In this document: in pieces, positions 34,368-45,215 of the stretch | Layout: every line of letters starts with the position of its first letter | Numbering within the stretch: position 1 is the first letter of the stretch | NCBI GenBank assembly: GCA_024449915.1 | Contig: JAMZAV010000300.1 | Location: 372,001 to 436,000 of the forward strand | DNA length: 64,000 bases | Direction of reading: 5' to 3' | Source: Sweltsa coloradensis | Lineage: Eukaryota > Arthropoda > Insecta > Plecoptera > Chloroperlidae | Made by a program: the position numbers and the translations under genes | The notes under the pieces: model-generated | The model's database searches: none | What the model was told of the DNA's origin: nothing | The model's input: only the letters and a program-made list of their open reading frames with translations

Positions 34368-34892
34368 GTGGACATGCCTTTGAAGACCCCTACCAACAAC
34401 CAACATTTTCTCCTCCTGTATTTTCCGCTTTCATTTCGAATTCATCGCGTTTCCTTTTGTATTGGGTCGATGTCTTGTTTTCTCTCTTTTCAAGTCTCAT
34501 TGCTCATCCGTTCTTCCCTCTTGGTTTCGTCTGTCGGTCCCTGTCTCACCCCCGCTTCCGAGTTGAATCTCGCTCGCTCTGAGGACTGCAATCGATCCGC
34601 AAACACCAGCATCAAAGCGGGCGGCCAAAAGCTGATGGCCTGTACTCGACGGGAATACCAAATGTACATCCCTCTCTGCCACCTGGGGCACCTCTGGAGC
34701 GCTGGGCGCGTTAAGCATGCACAACCAACGCATTCCGAGGGGAGGCCATCACACCAGCTAGTTGCCGACGCTACTAACTTATGCTCATTTTTTATTTGTG
34801 CTTATCAAAATGGAATCTACCTAGAGCTAAAACATAGGGTATACAAGGGCAGCTTCATTGCATTTCGGTACAATACGTTGGTAAGCGCTTAG
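34368..34892 (+). CDS. Longest ORF of the window (174 codons), doubtful
   Basis: The frame runs from ATG at 34368 to a stop at 34892. Its middle (about 34530-34760) is GC-rich, and there the other strand is also open for 78 codons, so length alone is weak support. The N-terminal third is hydrophobic (FLLLYFPLSFRIHRV..., LLIRSSLLVSS); the rest is polar with scattered Cys. No domain recognised. Minus-strand readings of the same island are equally protein-like. Expect an exon on one strand or no gene. Confidence 0.17.
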   Translation: MDMPLKTPTNNQHFLLLYFPLSFRIHRVSFCIGSMSCFLSFQVSLLIRSSLLVSSVGPCLTPASELNLARSEDCNRSANTSIKAGGQKLMACTRREYQMYIPLCHLGHLWSAGRVKHAQPTHSEGRPSHQLVADATNLCSFFICAYQNGIYLELKHRVYKGSFIAFRYNTLVSA

Positions 34893-36938
34893 TGACTTTT
34901 GCTTACGAATGAGCAGTGCCACTTTATAATTTTTTGGAAACATATCCTCCAGCCTGTGAGCATCTTAATTTTGTCATAGCTAAAATAAAACTTTTCTTAA
35001 AACTTGTTAATATTACTCACTTTATCTCATCTTTAAACATAGTTGAAATCCAATAAACTCACACATCTTTGTTTATGAAATATTCATCGTTTCAGTTTCA
35101 CAATTTTGCACGTGACATTATGATGTCCTGAAAAACACGGATGGATATTTGTGTATAGGGTGCAGGATGCACTTTACTGCGCCCTTTGTCTTTTGACACT
35201 TTTGATGGTTCTGAAAATTGCACATTCATACCTTTTTTTTCCATTTACGAACCATCACGTTTTGTATTTATATAATTCTCTAAATTTCAACTTTTACTGA
35301 TGCCTTTCCATTCTGAGGATTACAAAACCTTGCGTTGTATATAGTGAGTAACCGTGTCTCTCTCAGCGCATCCTTTATGGAAGACCATCTCCAATTCCAA
35401 CAAAACAATTGACCATGGCCAACGCTCACTTGTTGATCTGTCTTTTCATTACGATCAACGTGTTTTTATCGAGATACAACATTCTTCGAAAAACGTTTAG
35501 CGTTATCGTACAAAAGAAGGTCGGCGATTCGATCAAACAAATCTATTGCAACGTTCAAGAGACCTATTTCTCACTATATGAAGTCCAATCTAAAATTATT
35601 TTGATGTCGATTTCGATTTTAAAAATTAAAAAATAAATACATACATTTGTATCTAGTCTATCCACTCGGTAAAATAACTGATTACCATAATATTATGATG
35701 GACAATGCGAACATGTAAGGTTATATCAAGAAAAACCTAGCGGAGAATCAGGTAAATTCAGTAGGCAAGTATTTTTCTGTAAAGAGTATGTTTCACTAGC
35801 TGGTGTGGTATAAGAACTATTAACAAAAAGTCCGTAAAATATCTACTATTAGTGCTGGCAATAGAAACTAACCAACCCTCTTCCGATCACCGTAGTTCTC
35901 GCCGTTCCCCCCGGCTGTATTGGCTTCGCGCGCTCGCCCGCTCTATAACTCCCATGATACTGTTTTAATAACACAATATTGAACGAACAAGTTCTTTATT
36001 AGAAAAAAAGTAACACGATATAAATTAGGTGTGTGCAAAAATTAAGAATTTCGTGAGGTTGTGGGCGTTCAGAGTATCAATTTTAGTGAAATGTTCAACT
36101 TGTGTCGTCTCGCATACGTCTATTTGCATCCCAGGAACAAACAGTGTAGTATTCTGTAGAGTATAGGTACAAATATTTCTGTATACGGTGTTTAATTCAC
36201 AGTAATCCTAAATATCCTAATTATTACTTTATTAGCACTAGAAACGTGGCATGTCCGATTTAATAAATGATCAAGGTTTCCTAAACAAAAAAGTTCCATC
36301 AAAATCACAAGGGCCTTCTCGTTTGTAAACGCTGTAAAAGCTGAAAAAAATATACATGAAAATTATGTTTATGAAACATTTCTTTGTTAACACTAAAACA
36401 CGTTACCGATTTAAGTTCAGAAATGAATAATATTTCCAAAAAATATCAAAGCTCGCCGTGTAGCCGTTTGACCAATATAGAGAGCGAAAACAAACACAAA
36501 TGTAGACAAACCAAACACCCAATCGTTTTTTGATGAGAGTCAAATTGATACTTTCGGTTTTCTCTCTACGCTCATTGTTATTATTTATTATCAACATTAT
36601 AATCAATATAATCGTGGGATAGCAATAATTGACGTGAAAGTTTTGTCTGATTGAGAATCTATAGCCCAAACCATCCAGTTGCTTATTATACTTAGTATCG
36701 TAAAGTTAGATTATTGAGTTACTGTCCGAGTCTTTGACTATAGAACATTAAAGTTGGTGTTTACAGGTGCATATGATTATCAGAATGCAATGTGATAGGA
36801 AACTATGGATAATAAGAAATCCCCTCTTTCTTTTCTCTACCATCCAATTACAAATTCTTAGTCAAAAGCAATTAAACTGAATATCCATCATTAACTTCCC
36901 GATCAGTTATTGAGGCTAGAACGTGGGTGGGCTGTTAA
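34893..36938. other. Non-coding stretch, nothing recognised
   Basis: AT-rich apart from a small GC patch at 35880-35945. The frames at 35409-35636 and 36403-36669 have no recognisable features. Confidence 0.4.
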
Positions 36939-37151
36939 GTGAAGTCATCGATCACATACTTCCACCTTGAGCACCTGACCTCGCATCAAGCCATCATCAA
37001 CAATGTCCCGAGAAGTGGCGAAAACCAATTGATTTACTTGGCCAGCCGGTGCCATTACTCGCCCCCAAGGTTGCCAGTACTGCATGGCAAACCTGAGTGG
37101 GTGGAGGGTAATGAGTGTCCCTCGGAGCGACAGATCAACATAAGATAACAA
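36939..37151. other. GC-richer island with open frames on both strands
   Basis: Open frames of 69 codons (plus) and 68 codons (minus) overlap almost exactly. Neither is recognisable. A plus-strand donor-like GGAGG-GTAATGAG and a minus-strand CTCAAG-GTGGAAG are weak. It could be one exon of an unknown gene, but strand cannot be decided. Confidence 0.2.
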
Positions 37152-38063
37152 CCGCGTGTGTACTGTGTATTTTCTAGCTTGTCGTATATTTTATTCTATT
37201 TTATTACCACAGTGGACCGAGGAGTTGCTTTAGACAAAGAGGTTGATATGTCGAGGACTTCAACATTTCATTTTTTGAGACTGCATTTCTTTGTGTCGTA
37301 ATGCAGCGGTTTGTGTAATGCACGTCATCCTCTGTACAGTGGGCAGACTGCATGGGAGTTATTAGAGATCGGTTCTCGAGATCGTGGGCTTCTGTGCCGA
37401 AGCATCATTCTGTTTATACTGTGAGTCTCGCAAGTGTTTTAGGCAAATTCATGTTTGCACATCTTCCTAAAAACGCAAATGTCTCAAAAGCTGCACATAA
37501 TGTCACGGAAACATAAATGTTAAAACTTTATTATAAAATTATTTTTTTAAAGTAAAAATGATGTTTATTTTTCCGATGTCCAGTACGGGTAGTAAACTGT
37601 GACGTTGGAGCACATAAAATATTAATTCATTATTATTATTCATTATTAATTCAATTATTATAAAATAATAATTGATGGCTTGTTAATCAATGTCTTGTTG
37701 ATTTTAACTAGCTCTGGTACAGAAGAATGGGGAGGCGAGACTGGTATTATACAACGTTTGTTTGAGGGAGAAGCCAGGTATAAAGAAATTATACCTCTTT
37801 CGTTTGGACTAGCCCTATATTCCCCTAGACTCAAAATTAGCCATCAACTTTGTGTGTCATCCTTGTTCAAGGACAAAGTCAACAAAAACGCATGTCAATG
37901 GGAGTTCATGTTGAGTTCCACACAGGGAACTAGTGATTAATATATTTTTAAAAAATGTTTTTATGACCCAAATTAATGGTTTTACACGCGATATTGTAAA
38001 CAGGTAAATAAATCTACGCAAGAAAGGGAAAAATGTTATAATTTCATAAGTCTCACAATTTTG
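37152..38063. other. Non-coding stretch
   Basis: No gene recognised. The frame at 37680-37940 (86 codons) has no motif. Confidence 0.4.
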
Positions 38064-38878
38064 TTGGATGAGCGTAGCGAGCGTAGCGAGCGAAGCGAAG
38101 ATTCCATTTCACTACACTGGAGAAAAAAATCCGGAATGTTTTTTTTTTTTTTCTTTCTTTTTTTTTCTGTATTTTTGTGTGTTTGTCAGCACGATTCCGG
38201 CTAAACCGATACTCCAATTGCGATGAAATTTTATGGAGGCCTTCGAAATCTCTGAACTTAGAACTGCCACGTTTTTGAGCGCAATCGGGAAATTTTTTCT
38301 CATAAAAAACGCAATATTACGATTTTTTTCGATTTTTAAAAAATTCTTCGACTTATAACACCTACATACTTTATCCGATTGTAATGATTTTTTCACAGAA
38401 CCTTAATTTTATGAATTAAGATATTTGTGTGAAATTTGAGCGTAATCGAAAAATTATTTCTCGTGAAAATCGAAATTTTACGGGTTTTTTTCTTTTTTAA
38501 AATAATTCTTTGATTTATAACACCTACATGCTGTATTCTTTTGTAATGATTTTTTCACAGAACCTTAATTTCATGAATTTATATATTCGTGTTAAATTTG
38601 AGCGCAATCGAATAATTATTTCTTATAAAAATTGCAATTTTACGATTTTTTTCTTTTTAAAAATTATGATTAATTAAAAAAATTAAGTAACTTTTTTATT
38701 TAATTTATTTTAACTAAAAAAATAAAGTTAATTTTTTATTAAATTTAATTTAATAAAAAAATCTTCGACTAAGTAATGATTTTTTCACAGAACAACAGAA
38801 AATCCGCGTAACACATGGCAGCTCAATGCACCATATACGCTCATCCAACAACGCGGCGGGACTTAAGCGTTTTCCTAG
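38064..38878 (+). mobile_element. Putative Helentron-like element, family B copy 2
   Basis: The 5' end is TTGGATGAGCGTAGCGAGCG with an expanded GAGCGTAGC run. The 3' end has GCTCATCCAAC, then AACGC-loop-GCGTT, then TTCCTAG followed by T. The TTGAGCG-AATCG word recurs at about 38275, 38437 and 38598 (period ~161). An extra AT-only block at about 38660-38765, absent from copy 1, explains the greater length. Confidence 0.65.
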
Positions 38879-39217
38879 TTATATATTTTTTTTTTACAAA
38901 AAACATTTGAATTATAGCAAGCAAAGTCAAGTTAGTCAACAGCTTCACAGCCTACTAACGATATAACACTCTCTCATAATGCACCCTCCGCCATGGTGAA
39001 AGTTTTTACGAAATTAACTTTGCTCAAATTTGTGAGCGGTGATTGCACCTGTTGAAGAGTCTTGGTCGACAAAGTGAAAAGTCTCACTCTCAATAATCAA
39101 GTTACGTCGTTACTCTTGCAATCGGACAGACGGTAAGGAATGTGCACTGATCTGTTCTTTCCGTATAGTTACAAACACTTAATCCAATCTAATAAGACGC
39201 ACGGGTTCGGGAGTAAT

Positions 39218-40172
39218 AATAGGGAGCGAAGCTATATAATAAATATATTACCAATGAAGGATACAAAACTACAATAATACAAAGTTTTGTTACAGCGTTT
39301 GAAGCTCCTTGTTGGTGGAGATGCCGGGTTAATATAATTTAACTTTTGGGTGACGCTCCGAGGTCACAAAAACATTCTGTATCATCCTTGTTGAAAGGCA
39401 ATCTCAACCAATATCCGCATGTGCATCGTTGGTCATGTTCGTTTCTATCGTGAGAAGTTACAATCGCACGGACTGACATTACTATTAGTAACACAAGTAA
39501 GAGATTAATTCCGATTGTCTTGTGTTAACTCTTTCACGATTGTCCCCTTTTCTAAGAAATATTTGATTTTCCTAATTATTTTCATGGCCAAAGGCGTGCA
39601 CGATACCTGCGTATATTATTGAGTCTGTTTCTGTCAAATTCAATTCTTTGGCGTGGGACTGAAACGCTTTCAACTGCGTCTTTGGTAAATGCTGAAAAAT
39701 ATATTTGTTCACCTCTTTTACATTTCCTCTTCTGTTCGCATATGCGATAACGAACAGATTGAAGAAAGAAATCTTTAGACGAAAATAAATAAGATACACA
39801 CACCAAGATAACGTTCTTTTAAAAATAATACATTATAGTTCTGCCTAAAAAAACATCGTATTCTGAAGTTATATAGTCGCCTACAATAAAACACAACTTT
39901 AACAAAATAAGTAGAGAATCTCCCCCATTTGCATCACAGTTATGTCCATCCGTCCGTCTGTGCGTATGTCACGACTCAGCGGTTTTCTCTGTTGGCATAA
40001 CCCTTCAACAAGGATGGTCTTGTGTGACTCTAGGGTCAGAGGGGCTGGGCTAGGCCTTTCTAAACTAAGATTGTCATGTGTATGTACTCGGCACCGCCAC
40101 CAAGGGAGATTTCAACGCAGGAAAATGTTCTTTGACAATCTGTTGATGAAGTAGCTTCGCTCCCTATTTAGG
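39218..40172. mobile_element. Possible transposable element L1 with 16-17 bp inverted ends
   Basis: The left end AATAGGGAGCGAAGCT is matched by AGCTTCGCTCCCTATT at about 40153-40168. Interior words TGGTGGAGATGCCGGGT and a later CATCCTTGTTGAAAGGC-like stretch recur at 46340-46560. A TCCGTCCGTCTGTGCG block resembles that of the D-type elements. GGGTATGTACCC just outside the right end is a short stem. A third terminal word, AGCATCGCTCCCTAAT, lies at about 40542. No transposase. Confidence 0.42.
39866..39902 (+). repeat. Tail fragment of SINE-like repeat P
   Basis: ATAGTCGCCTACAATAAAAC and ACAACTTTAAC resemble the P tail at 33.57 kb. Short, so tentative. Confidence 0.3.
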
Positions 40173-40324
40173 GTATGTACCCGTATACCCGTGCTTGAAT
40201 GTTATATGTTACAGCAAGCAAGGTACGGGACTAGGAGATGAAGCTTACCGTTATAGTTCCACGCTTGTTCTAGGCTTCACTTATATTGGAGGTGCCGAAT
40301 ACATAAATATTCAAACTTTCTATG

Positions 40325-40500
40325 GTGTAGCCCGGGCGCGCGACTCTGATTCGGGAGGTTCTGGGTTCAAATCCGGTCGAGACCGGCAATCCTGACTAAA
40401 GGTTTTTTCCGAAGTTTTCCTCATACGTTAATGCGACATCCCTTCACAATTGTCATATCCGCAACATATACCTAGTTAGACACCTAAGAAGGGGCGTTAA
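40325..40500 (+). mobile_element. tRNA-derived SINE, family G
   Basis: The head GTGTAGCCCGGGCGCGCGAC is followed by GATTCGGGAGGTTCTGGGTTCAAATCC (a good B box). The body is CCGGCAATCCTGACTAAAGG, TTTTTTCCGAAGTTTTCC, GTTAATGCGACA and CCTTCACAATTGTCATAT. This is the clearest full-length G copy and serves as reference for the others. Confidence 0.65.
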
Positions 40501-40727
40501 TTATACCCTGAACAGGCTTCCCACAATAATAAAAAAAAAATTAGCATCGCTCCCTAATGACAAGAATTTTAGAATACTGTCGCTGTTTATGATGAATGGC
40601 ATGCTGCTTGTTGATTGATAGCAATTTTCAAAATCTATAAGATTGAATGAGACAATTTCTTATAAGGAACCCACTATTCTTGCCTGTAGTTGACAGCTGT
40701 TTATGTTATGTCCACAGTCAGTGATAG

Positions 40728-40865
40728 GTGGTCCTAGCGCTACGCGTGAGACTGATTCAGGAGGTCACGGGTTCGAATCCCGAGTCCCGACACCGGCAAA
40801 GTTTTTACGAGGTTTCTTCAGTCGTTACGCCGAATGCTCAGATGGGACAACCCTATACTACTCCT
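40728..40865 (+). mobile_element. tRNA-derived SINE, family G
   Basis: GTGGTCCTAGCGCTACGCG, then GACTGATTCAGGAGGTCACG, then GGGTTCGAATCCC (perfect B box). The body is ACACCGGCAAAG, ACGAGGTTTCTTCAGTCG and GCCGAATGC. Same family as the copy 400 bp upstream, same strand, but diverged, so not a recent tandem duplicate. Confidence 0.62.
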
Positions 40866-40992
40866 GAGAAACTGATATGTATACGCTGTAGCGGGCATCC
40901 TAACGTACAAGTAAGTTTTCTTTTTGCGTTAGTAGCCAGCTCTACACATCAATATGTGTTGACTATAAGGTGTTGTTTATAACACCTCACGT

Positions 40993-41028
40993 CACGTGCA
41001 GTAGATCGCTGTTACAACATCCCACGTG
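40993..41028. promoter_or_regulatory. Paired CACGTG E-boxes, 30 bp apart
   Basis: GTCACGTGCA (40991-41000) and CCCACGTGAC (41021-41030) are two canonical E-boxes whose flanking bases match USF/TFE-type sites in inverted orientation. No transcript start is recognised nearby, so a chance pair is possible. Confidence 0.25.
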
Positions 41029-41223
41029 ACACAAAGCAAATAAGTTTTAATTTTCAGTTACTTTCTAGGAGTAAGATTGCGCGTATATTGACACGTTTTA
41101 CGGGTACTACGCTTATTTGAGAAGGCGAAACACTTAAAACATTCTCCTTCCTACTATAGATATTTAAAAGTTATAGGTTAAAAAAATCTAGTAACAAACT
41201 TGATTATAGTTTCGTTTATTATG

Positions 41224-41390
41224 TGAGCCGTCCGCGGTGGCACATTAGGGCGCTGGTCCAAAGCGTATGGCTCTACGAGGACGTGGGTTCGAATCCCGAA
41301 TAAGGCTTGTTTTTTTAAAAAAAAATCGCCCTTTACCCTCATTTATCACCACTCATCGTGCCATCGTGTTTAAGCAAGAATCATTATTTC
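41224..41390 (+). mobile_element. tRNA-derived SINE, family Q copy 1
   Basis: GCCGTCCGCGGTGGCACATT, then GGGCGCTGGTCCAAAGCGTATGG, then GACGTGGGTTCGAATCCC (perfect B box), a T/A-rich joint, then CCTTTACCCTCATTTATCACC. Head and tail match minus-strand copies at 51.4 and 60.2 kb. The head could be taken for a tRNA gene, but its shared tail makes it a SINE. Confidence 0.62.
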
Positions 41391-41819
41391 TCATTTCATT
41401 CATTCGGATCATCCGTCATTAGGTGTATTGATTATCATCTTAATATCATCATCATTCAGTCAATCACAACAAATCCATCTCAGCACCCGACTGGCAATTG
41501 GGAGACCGATACCCCGCTGAGATAGTTTTTGTGATTTCTGGATTGATTTCCATAGGAATCCGTTATTAGACAACATTTCACTGTTTTATCTGTGTGTTTC
41601 GGAAGGAAGGTCTATTTATTATCAAATTGAAAGAAACGGAACAAAGCATATGTAAAAAATAATGTAAAAAATAATAAAAAATATATATATGTATATGTAA
41701 AATATGTAGTGGATTTGTGAAATTTAACTCGCATTAATCGGTACAAACTCACTGTTGAGTTCTCCAGATACTAATTTCACAACGATACTAATCGAGGGTA
41801 TACGCCAAACCACAACCAT

Positions 41820-41898
41820 GCCTTGGTCAGGAATCGAACCTGGTACGCAGGAACCACGGATAACCACACAAACGACGGCAATCACGCTCACGCGACCT
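41820..41898 (-). mobile_element. tRNA-like locus with perfect B box
   Basis: On the minus strand, GTCGCGTGAGCGTGATTGCC (A-box region) is followed by CAGGTTCGATTCCTGACC (T stem and B box). The anticodon region does not give a clean stem. It belongs to none of the G, Q, F or P bodies. Probably a single-copy SINE head or tRNA pseudogene. Confidence 0.42.
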
Positions 41899-42378
41899 CT
41901 TACTATTAGATATCGCAAACCTCAGGTATCGATTAGTCGAGCCAAAATTAATTTGAGTTGTGGTTGCGGCTCAAAGACGACTACTTCACTTTGGGTAGAG
42001 AGCATTTAAATCAAATTGTTTGAGCCTGTATTATACGTCAAACCATTGAACTCGAATAACAATTAGTTTTTCCTGTTTACTTGCTTGTAAAGTCCACTCC
42101 ATGTATACATCATAAGGCATAGCGAGCTAATCAAGCAGGCCAAAAATTATTGTTTTGGAAGTTCAAATGCCAAATTGATATAATTTCAAATTCCCAACAA
42201 CTTTTACTGAAATGGAAACATAGTAAACGAAAATGCAATGTTGCACTTACTAAATCTTATAAGGTTCTTACGCTGTTACATTTCGTACACACTAACCGAT
42301 TCTAAAAGATTTCGAATTTGTTTGAGGGTAGGCATATCACACGCTTGTATATTTGTTCCGAAGCAACTAAGCAGATGC
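41899..42378. other. Non-coding stretch
   Basis: AT-rich sequence leading to the promoter-like cluster. No gene recognised. Confidence 0.4.
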
Positions 42379-42470
42379 TGACGTCACTGGCAGGTGGATT
42401 GCAGCCAATCAGCGGGCCTTAATTAAAAATACTGCTCACTCATTGGCTCGCCGAAACCACGCGCATTGGC
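42379..42470. promoter_or_regulatory. CRE plus three CCAAT boxes: promoter-like cluster
   Basis: TGACGTCA, a full palindromic CRE (42379-42386), is followed by CCAAT on the plus strand (42405) in the context GCAGCCAATCAGC, and by two minus-strand CCAAT boxes (ATTGG at 42442 and 42465). CREB/ATF plus NF-Y with this multiplicity and spacing is typical of animal promoters. No TATA box or obvious first exon was identified on either side. Confidence 0.42.
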
Positions 42471-42984
42471 ATACTTGCTGCGGAACAACGTAGTAGTGTA
42501 GAGTGGGTCAAACAATGCGGGAATTACACTCTAAACTCTAAAGTATACCAATTAAAATTGAATGTAATTAAACTAAACAAATACTATTGATTTGCCTTAC
42601 ATAAATAACTCATGTACGTTATCCAATGTTTCCGCCCCACCTTCCCCCTCCCCCGCCTCTGCCAATCATCAGCAATCAGATGCCAAGGGAAATTATTTCG
42701 AAATTCAACAGGCCTGTATTGTATATTTGAGTATAACATTAAATTTATATTGTTCTTATAGTTTGCAATTGCCGAAAAATATTTTTATGAAAAAATATAT
42801 TTTCAATAATGTAATGAATTACCCGTTTTCATAATCTTGAAGATCAAGACATTTAGAGAACTTTAAGAAAGCAATACAAAAACAAAATTATTTAAAACTA
42901 AACAATTAGTCAATCAATAAATGAAGTAGACCTTGAATCCTTGAACTTGCGAGGAAGAAACTTTGTGAATCTGGATGGTTGTTA
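42471..42984. other. Non-coding stretch beside the promoter-like cluster
   Basis: An ORF of 80 codons at 42592-42834 shows no domain. No splice-supported exon is recognised here. Confidence 0.35.
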
Positions 42985-43520
42985 TAGGGCGCCGCAGCCA
43001 AGCCGTGACGTCCTAGTACACTCAGGCACCAGTTATGTATGTTTTGGGTGGGTGTTTTCGAGTATCACTCAGCCGTCATGAAACTTAACTTGAAAACCGT
43101 CATGATCGGGGAGATTTAGGCACCGGACATCACATGCCAATTTTAGTTCACAAAACATTCAAACCTTCCTTCTGGGTTACAAAAAAATTGTTGATTAATG
43201 CTCAAAATCAGTTTCAGGATGTAATTTGTCACTTTCAATTGCACAGCGATTCTGATTAAACTAGGCGGTCTAAAACGATCAAATTTTACATGGGCATTAC
43301 GATAATAAATATATTATATGACCTCTTGGAAAAAAAGCTGAAAAAGTTGACTAGAAGTCATCAAAATTAAGGATTTTAACAAAAGAAAAATTTTGGTCGA
43401 TCTTTTACTTTAAACACAATATTATATTACAATTATTGAAAATTCACTTTTATACCAAGTTTTGCAAGGATGTAGTCACTGACTCACTGGCCAAAGTGAT
43501 TTTATGTATATTTATGTAGT
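42985..43520 (-). repeat. Dispersed repeat family J copy 2
   Basis: Read on the minus strand it repeats J copy 1: TTTTGCAA-type arm word, CAGAATCGCTGTGCAATTG, ATTTTGAGCAT, TTGGCATGTGATG, TTTCATGACGGC, GGTGCCTGAGTGT and GGCTTGGCTGCGGCGCCCTA. It keeps a segment (43260-43460) that differs from copy 1. No ORF. Confidence 0.5.
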
Positions 43521-45215
43521 GCCAAGGGTAAATTAAAAACTCTAAAAGTATGAAGTATTTGACTTCAATAATGTTATTTATGTAACTTCATATTTTTATG
43601 TAACAAATGCGTATATTTAAGATAAAAATGACACATGGAACGTCGGTGTATAGAAAAAAGAAAGAAAAAGAAAGAAAGAAAATGTATAAAAAATTATTTT
43701 ATTACCGACATTATGCGTAATTTTTATGTTGCCTTACCTTTGCACATATAAATGTTACATAATTTAGGGCCTACTGAGAAAGTATCATGTTATAAATTGT
43801 GTATTATTCAAAAATATTGTTGATTACTTTTAGAGTGCAAATGTAGTAAATCTGGCATAAAATAATTAATCTTGCTCACATTTAACTGACCTCAGTCAAA
43901 TTGTTTAAACCATCATTTTTTTGGGTCACGCGTTCATTTCCCAGTTTGTTTAGGCCACACAAAGTAGGCCTATATAAACGCTTCATCCTTTGTTGGCATA
44001 TTGAAATACTCACAATATAAAGTTAAGTTTGGCGTCAAGGGGTGGGGGTGGGGGTGGCGTTGGGGTTGGGGTTGGGGGATGAAAGGTGGTTTTGTACACG
44101 GAATCTTCCGAACGTCGTCCCCACCGACCCCCGATCTGTGAGAGCGAAGGAAGCCGACCTTTGCCGAATGTAGCGTATTGATTAGTAAGTGTGGTGTCTC
44201 GCACATAGAGTCAACAAATGAAGAAGTACTTGCATTGATGCTGGAGGAGAAAGAGAGATGAAGAAAACCAAGCTGCTAGACAAAGAAGACAAAAGAGAGA
44301 TTTACTCTGTGTAAGTAAGAGGGCTGATAAAGAGATTTGTGACACTGTCATTGCGAGCGCAACGTATGAACGAGGATGAAGCCTATCCGAGCCGAGGAGG
44401 ACCCTGAAGTAGGGGAAGAGGGGGCATGCGGGCACGCAGAAGCTGTGGGGAAGTTTGGTCATCCGCATCTGACTACAAAGCACCCAAACTTATTAAGTCA
44501 ATATCAGTTCCTGTAACTTTCCGCTCGTCCACTTCCGCGTATACAGAAGTTTTGATAACATTTTGTTTGTGAAAATGTTCTTTATCCGGCCGTACCGTGG
44601 CGTGTCGACACTTCACGGTACGGGAGGAGAGTGGGGGGGGGGGATGGCACAGTGCCAAGCTGGCTGGATTATCCCCTGCAGAAGGGATAAAAAAGCTGAA
44701 ATGGAGAGATGAGCGGAAAATGACAGAAATGAGGTGGTTAGGAAGGGGAATGGAAGGGTTGATGATAATTACAAAATGAGTAAGTACTGTTGAGTAGAGA
44801 CTATGAGAGGTAAGAGAATAGCTGAAGGTGAACGCTAGCAAACATATATTTTGAAGGACGAGGAAAATAATTAGCTGAATTTCCAGACTTTATATCAACC
44901 CTCATCAAAGACTATACGGACCACAAAGTCCGAAGTAAATTACACCTGGTGTAACTACCAGCAGCTGAGAATAGATAAGAGGTAGAAAATAAATAATGTC
45001 AAAGCTCCACATTCAGCACAACATCTTCTGCATGAAGGATCCTACATTTAAAATTCATATATAAGCTTTATTCATTATTTTAAGATACGAGTAGTATTTT
45101 GTATTACTTTTTTTAAACAAGTTAGTAAATAATAAGTATAAAGCTTTTCGCAAATGCTCTGTCAATGTAAACGGTCGTTCAATGAAGACAACACATCTGT
45201 TTCATATTAGGTATA
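43521..45215. other. Non-coding stretch with G-rich and inverted motifs
   Basis: 44038-44079 holds GGGG(T/GT)-type repeats (GGGTGGGGGTGGGGGTGG, later TTGGGGTTGGGGTTGGGGG) able to form a G-quadruplex. CGTACCGTG...CACGGTACG (about 44592-44622) is an inverted pair. Purine-rich DNA with a GC-rich patch at 44350-44440. The 122-codon minus-strand frame at 44473-44841 has no motif. Confidence 0.4.

Noticed and set aside
41224..41310. Functional tRNA gene
   Set aside because: A and B boxes are good, but the acceptor stem does not close convincingly and the 3' body is shared with SINE Q copies.
44473..44841. 122-codon minus-strand ORF
   Set aside because: No domain, no splice or start context, low-complexity Ser/Leu/Pro content. 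Chance length in a GC-patchy region.
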